DNA of 64,000 nt from Ambrosia x helenae (Eukaryota; Streptophyta; Magnoliopsida; Asterales; Asteraceae). Location: positions 6,736,705 through 6,800,704 of the forward strand of contig CM061230.1 in assembly GCA_030844895.1 (NCBI GenBank), read 5' to 3'. Made by a program: the position numbers and the translations under genes. The notes under the pieces are model-generated. The model was given only the letters and a program-made list of their open reading frames with translations, was not told the DNA's origin and made no database searches. Below, piece after piece: positions 58,809-64,000 of the stretch (position 1 is the first letter of the stretch; each line of letters opens with the position of its first letter).

Positions 58809-59165
58809 TGATCATGTGGCCTAGTGGTAAAAGGGCCGGTTCTCTCTTTGGGGGAGTCGGGTTCGATTCTCACGGGAGGCATGTGATGGATACCCCCACC
58901 CTTGTGGTGGGTAGGTGGTTGGGAAGTGATGGAGAGACCCTTGACCCTTGTGGTCATGGGTTCGACTCCTGATCCCTCCAGGTTTTACCGGTTCACTACC
59001 GTCGTGCCTTCGGGCGGGTTTGTGGGCCGGGTTTTTCCTGGAACAGGAGACGGGTGGGCCGAAGGGCTATGTTCGTACGGACTAGAGGCCGTCTGGCCCC
59101 TTTTGGCCATTGGGGGCCGCGTACAAAGTACCCGGCAATACTTTAGTTGATCGTTCAAAAAAAAA
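58809..59165 (+). mobile_element. tRNA-derived SINE
   Basis: Box-A-like TGGCCTAGTGGTAA (58817) and box-B-like GGTTCGATTCTC (58860) lie near the 5' end. A GC-rich body follows (gtgccttcgggcgggtttgt) and then an A-tail at 59157-59165. It is inserted in copy C only. The target duplication is not clear. Confidence 0.6.
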
Positions 59166-59241
59166 GAATTTAACAATTTGGTTATGAATTCAATGTTATC
59201 AACTTGTCTAAATTCAATTAATATTCATTAATGATGAATTA

Positions 59242-59664
59242 ATGAATAGCCAAAAGACAAGGGGGGCAAAAGTAAAGTTGCACTAATTTTAACGTTATGC
59301 GCATATAATGTATATATGTGTGGCCCTTGGGGGGCAAAAGTAAAGTTGCACTAATTTTAACGTTATTTTACTAATTTCGTGAAAAATAGCGTTAAAAATG
59401 ACAGACGGATAATCGTGCATCATGTGGCAGCGTTGATAGCCAAAAGACAAGGGGGTACATGCACCAATCGGGTTTGTCCCAATTGCTAAGCATTATGTGC
59501 CTTATATCCAAGGCTTGATACAAAACCACTATCGATCCGGGGGTCTCACTGGAAGCAGCCTCTCTATTCCCACGGGATAGAGGTAAGGTTGTCTACATCT
59601 TACCATCCTCAGACCCTACCTTAGCTTTTGCTATTGGTGGGATTAACTGAGTATGATGATGATG
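59242..59664 (+). mobile_element. Au-like SINE-containing insertion
   Basis: The 15-bp perfect flanks ATTAATGATGAATTA (59227-59241 and 59665-59679) are a target duplication; copies A and B have a single, uninterrupted equivalent. The right part (ccgggggtctcactggaagc, agcctctctattcccacggg, taaggttgtctacatcttac) is the conserved 3' region of Au-type plant SINEs, ending in a (GAT)n tail. The left part includes a ~40-bp phrase (gcaaaagtaaagttgcacta) present twice and is unassigned. Confidence 0.7.
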
Positions 59665-60740
59665 ATTAATGATGAATTAGTTATCTGATCACTGATAGGC
59701 CTCTCAAAATGGGCGGTTAATTTGGGGTCAAAATTTAGGTAATGGGTAAAATCATGTTCGGTTCGGAACAGTTTATGAGAATTTAACAATTTAGTTATTG
59801 TGGTCAAAATGGTTTCACCAATGGGTGGCGGTGACGGGCTATAATGGTGATGACGGTGGTAGAGTGGTGGTAGTTGCGGTGGTGGCGGCGATGGTGTCGG
59901 TGACAGGGAGTAGGTGATGGAGACAAACAATGGTTATGTGTGTGCTAACTCGCGTGGAGTCTCTTTAAATAAAGAAAAAATTATAATAACGGCCCATTTC
60001 ACCATTTGGACCCGTTAACTAATTTGAGTAGATCTAAATGGACCCAAATTGACCTGTTGACTAATTTGATGTGAACCATATTGACCCATGTATAATTTAT
60101 TTTTACCCAAACCAATCCATTCTTTAAATAAACATAATTAGGATCAATAACGAGTATTGTTATGCTTTAATTTTTATTTTAAGATACTTTTAGCAATTTC
60201 ACATTATGTTATAATATAGATCTCAATATTTAGCTTTATTCTCAATTTAAACATCTAAATCAATTTTGTAAATACTTTCAAACTTTATTTTCATAAATCT
60301 AAGGGAAAATGTTAAGGTCTTTACAAAACATTTACTATGAATATAAAATGTGGGCTTAATTTATATATATGTGTGAAATAAAATTTTGATCGTACTAATA
60401 CATTTTGAAGTATCCATAAAATTTTAATTCGTATTTTGTTATAATGGAAATATCCATTGGTATAATGTCACAACCGATGTGTGTTGGTGTTGGAAGAGAA
60501 GTTCCTTTAGGTTTCTTTATTGACTTCAAAGTCTTTGTGTGAGGAAAAAGAAAAAGAGAGGAGGACCCAAAGAACACGGGTTTGTGGATTGAAATTTCTA
60601 AGTCTTCCATTATAATAACTTTCTGTTAATTATTAATAAACCAGATTTGTTAATCTCAACAACCCATTAGTTCATCATAAGAATTCATCTTTACGTTTCA
60701 CTTTTTTACTAGCTTAAGTTGAGTTGTACGGTTGAATAAA

Positions 60741-60785
60741 GGGAAATCAATGGAGTTTATTTCATTAGATAGGATTCCTATATTT
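60741..60785 (+). pseudogene. RLP start-codon relic, copy C
   Basis: gggaaatcaatggagttta, preceded by the same leader as the other relics (aattcatctttacg, agcttaagttgagttg). It diverges sooner than in A and B and is followed by a degenerate hairpin arm at about 60810. Confidence 0.6.
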
Positions 60786-60859
60786 TTCTTGGACCATGTC
60801 CAACAAACCCAACAATGGAGATGGTGTTTGGGGTTTGGGTTGGCAACCTACCCCACTCC

Positions 60860-61150
60860 GTTCACTCTAATGACCGAAACTCAGTAAATGGCAACCAACT
60901 AACAAAAAAAAATTTAACTATATCACATAAAGTCCCAATTCACAATCGAACCAATTTAAGCCTTTAGATTGTTAACAACAGGCTGATCAAAACCTGACTA
61001 AGAATGGGTCGGCGGCCCAAGACCAAATTAGGGAGAAAAAGTATAACCGAGGGCCTTCCAGCACTAGATTATTTTACAATACGTTTTAAACTATGAATAC
61101 AATTTTCAAAATACACTAGTGCTTGTATCGATTCATATTTTTTTTATTAA
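60860..61150. other. Unassigned insert between copy C and array 4
   Basis: About 290 bases with no match to A or B, interrupting the place where the hairpin and satellite directly follow in those copies. No coding potential. Confidence 0.5.
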
Positions 61151-61154
61151 TGGA

Positions 61155-63655
61155 AATATCCAAGAGATGTTGATTTCAAATTCTTTCTATGAAGAAAATG
61201 AAAAGCAAAGCAGGGTCTACAAATTGCGTGTTGTTATTGATGTAAATTGAGGTATTGACTTCCAAGTCTTTCTATGAGGAAAATGAAAAATGAAGTAAGG
61301 TATACAAATTACGTGTTCTTCTTGATAGAAGTTGAGGTATTGATTTCCAAGTCTTTCTATAAGGAAAATGAAAAACAGAGTAGGGTCTACAAATTACGTG
61401 TTCTTCTTGATAGAAATTGAGGTATTGACTTCAAAGTCTTCCTATTAGGAAAATGAAAAACAGAGTAGGGTCTACAAATTACGTTTTCTTCTTGATAGAC
61501 ATTGAGGTATTGTCTTTCAACGAGGAAAATGAAAAACAGAGCAACGTCTACGAATTATGTTTCTTCTAGATAGAAATTGAGGTATTGAACCCCAAGTCTT
61601 TTTATGAGGAAAATGGAAAACACGTTAGAGTCTACAAATTACGAGTTCTTCTGGATAAAAATTGCGTTATTGACTTTCTAATCTTTCTTTGTGGAAAATG
61701 GAAAACATAGCAGGGTCTACAAACTACGTGATCTTCTTGATAGAAATTGCGGTATTGACTTCCAAGTCTTTCTATGTGGAAAATGAAAACATAGCAGGGT
61801 CTACAAATTACGTGTTCTTCTTGATAGAAACATAGGTATCGACTTCCAAGTCTTCCTATGAGGAAAATTAAAAGCAGAGTAGGGTCTACAAATTACGTGT
61901 CCTTATCGATATAAATTGAGGTATTGACTTCCAAGACTTTGTATGAGGAAAATCAAAAGCAGAGCAGGGTCTACAAATTGCGTGTTCTTCTTGATATAAA
62001 TTGAGGTATTGACTTCCAAGTCTTTCAATGAGGAAAATAAAAAACAGAGCACGGTCTACAAATTACGCGTTCTTCTTGATAGAAATTTTGGTATTGACTT
62101 GCAATTGTTTCTATGAGGAAAATTGAAAACAAAGTAGGGTCTACAAATTATGTATTCTTCTTGATAGAAATTGAGGTATTGATTTCCAAGTCTTTTTGTG
62201 AGACAATTGAAAAACAAAGCATGGTCTACTAATTATGTGTTCTTCTTGATAGAAATTGAGATATTGACTTCAAAGTCTTTCTATGAGGAAAATGAAAAAC
62301 CGAGTAGGGTCTACAAATTACATGTTCTTCTTGATAGAAATTGAGGTATTGACTTCCAAGCCTTTCTACGAGGAAACAAAAAACATAGCAGGTTCTATAC
62401 ATTACATGTTTTTCTAGATAGAAATTGAGTTATTGACTTCCAAGTCTTTGTATGAGCAAAACTAAAAACAAAGTAGGGTCTACAAATTACGTGTTCTTCT
62501 TGAATGAAATTGAGGTATTAACTTCCAAGTTTCTAGGAGGAAAATTAAAAACAAAATTTGGTCTACAAATTACATGTTTTTCTTGATAGAAATTAAGGTA
62601 TTGACTTCCAAGTCTATCTATGAGGAAAATGAAAAACGAAGCATGATCTACAAATTATGTCTTTTTCTTGATAGAAATTGAGGTATTGACTTCCAATTCT
62701 TTCTATAAGGAAAATGAAAAACAGAAATCGGGTCTACAAATTCTGTGTTCTTGGTAGAAATTGAAGTATTAAAGTCTTTTTGTAAGGAAAATGAAAAACA
62801 AAGCAAAGTCTATTAATTACGTGTTCTTCTTGATTGAGGTATAGGTATCGACTTCCAAGTCTTTCTATGAAGAAAATTAAAAACAGAGTGGTCTCTACAA
62901 TTTACATGTTCTTCTTAATAGAAATTGAGGTATTGACTTCCAAGTCTTTCTATGAGGAAAATGAAAAAAAGAGAGCAGGGTCTACAAACTACGTGTTCTT
63001 CTTTAAAGAAATTGAGGTTTTGACTTTCAAGTATTTTTGTAAAGAAAATGAATAACAGAGAGGGTCTACCAATTACGTGTTCTTCTTTTTAGTAAATGAG
63101 GTATTGACTTCCTAATCTTTTTGTGAGGAAAATGAAAAACATAGCAGGTTCTACAAATTACGTGTTCTTCTTGATAGAAACTAAGGTATTTACTTCCAAA
63201 TCTTTCAATGAGGAAAATGAAAACCAGAGCAGGGTCTACAAATTACGTGTTCTTCTTAGTAGAAATTGAGGTACAAATTGTGTGTTCTTCTTGAAAGAAA
63301 TTGAGGTATTGAGTTCCAAGTCTTTCTATGAGGAAAATGAAAAATAGAGCAGGTCAACAAATCACTTGTTCTTTTTGATAAAAAAAAGTGTGGCATTGAC
63401 TTCCATGTCTTTCTATGAGGAAAATGAAAATAGAGCAGATTCTTAAAATTACTTGTTCTTCTTGTTTGAAATTGAGGTATTGACTTCGAAGTCTTTCTAT
63501 GAGGAAAATGAAAAGCAGAGCAGAGTCTACAAATTACGTATTCTTCTTGATAGAAAAATGTGGTATTGACTTTCAAGTCTTTCTATGTGGAAAATAACAA
63601 AAAAGCAGAGTCTACAAATTACTTATTCTTTTTTTATATATAGAAATTGGGGTAT
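61155..63655. repeat. 85-bp satellite array 4
   Basis: About 29 diverged monomers in the same orientation as the other arrays, with no higher-order pattern. Many have the full tacaaattacgtgttcttct and attgacttccaagtcttt blocks. Ends at ggggtattgaa. Confidence 0.95.
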
Positions 63656-63663
63656 TGAATTTA

Positions 63664-64000
63664 GGGAAATTGGATTTTAACACCCTAAAACTATTGGCAA
63701 TTGGCCGCTGACGCACTGAACTACAAAATTGAACAACACCGCACTGTACTTTCAACTTATTGGCCTGTATCACCCTCATACTAACCATGGTTACTTTTTG
63801 CTGACGTGGCATGGTGACGTGTCCATTTTTGCTGATGTGGCATGGGGAATAAGCTAACGTGGCATGGACACGTCACCTGCCACGTCAGCAAAAATGGACA
63901 CGTCAACATGCCAAGTCAGCAAAAATTAACCATGGTTAGTCTGGGGTGATACAGGCCAATAAGTTGAAAGTACAGTGTGGTGTTGGTCAATTTTGTAGTT
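63664..64000. mobile_element. Fold-back MITE, cut by the window end
   Basis: It begins GGGAAATTGGATTTTAACAC. The palindrome centre is near 63860 (gctaacgtggcatg / gacgtggcatgg). Right-arm sequence (aggccaataagttgaaagta, tgtggtgttggtcaattttg) mirrors 63720-63770. The right terminus lies beyond 64000. Confidence 0.75.

Larger units (their letters stand above)
58205..60850 (+). repeat. Segmental copy C of RLP 5' flank
   Basis: Collinear with copies A and B (ctttacgactcggattcatc, cgggtcatctttaattt, gaattcaatgttatcaactt, gggtggcggtgacgggc, aaattttgatcgt) but lacks the two transposons they share. It has its own additions: a ~490-bp partial tandem duplication (58695-59184 against 59185 onward) and two SINE-type insertions. 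An 85-bp-like relic lies at 60510-60615 and the RLP start relic at 60741-60785. Confidence 0.85.

Noticed and set aside
58809..58890. Functional tRNA gene
   Set aside because: It has polymerase III boxes but continues into a 350-bp body with an A-tail, as a SINE does.

Overview
The window looks like a stretch of an AT-rich eudicot nuclear genome. It holds one uninterrupted leucine-rich-repeat receptor-like-protein (RLP) gene in a dense background of nested transposons, satellite arrays and decayed gene copies. The daisy family (Asteraceae) is my best guess, from the overall character of the repeats and an Au-like SINE 3' region. That is inference; no species can be named from the sequence alone.

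The only intact gene I can defend is the RLP at 54298-57087 (+, single exon, 929 aa): signal peptide, LRR cap, many LRRs, an island domain, a transmembrane helix and a short basic tail without a kinase. Pieces of the same gene or its flanks recur across the window: 160-369 (late LRRs), 3501-3540, 23858-23900 and 60741-60785 (start-codon relics), 12287-12586 (C-terminus), 14071-14165 and 15004-15155 (LRR pieces). Copies of its 3' flank lie at 12587-13770, 17378-17705 (inverted) and 30551-31280. The window is therefore a decayed tandem RLP cluster with one survivor.

The most striking feature is an ~85-bp satellite. It fills 3668-12165 (interrupted), 24024-25205, 32491-38690 (interrupted) and 61155-63655, on the order of 140 units. 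In the best preserved case the order is RLP 5' flank, RLP start relic, satellite array, RLP C-terminus, RLP 3' flank: the array sits where the gene body should be. A diverged single unit lies in the proximal upstream region of the intact RLP (54063-54160), so the satellite may have arisen from, or been carried by, the RLP promoter. Inside the first array, 3562-9521 is a fivefold tandem amplification of a 1.19-kb higher-order unit whose length differences can be explained indel by indel.

The RLP 5' flank exists in three segmental copies: A (340-3700), B (21041-24030) and C (58205-60850). A and B share two transposon insertions that C lacks, so C preserves the empty sites.

Mobile elements with sequence-defined ends: two Helitrons (33331-35006, - strand; 51778-52981, + strand) plus three further Helitron 3' ends; two solo LTRs with perfect 5-bp target duplications (26531-29482, 35326-38037); a 7.4-kb CACTA element (42884-50253) holding a hAT MITE, a MULE-type element with a second one nested in it, and a broken exon resembling the EDM2-type PHD finger; a LINE remnant with a mutated reverse-transcriptase active site (39958-42883); a Copia remnant (10034-11751); several hAT MITEs; and SINEs. 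A fragment of a TRM/LONGIFOLIA-type gene (VARLMGL motif) lies just upstream of the intact RLP. No tRNA, rRNA or CRISPR locus was found.
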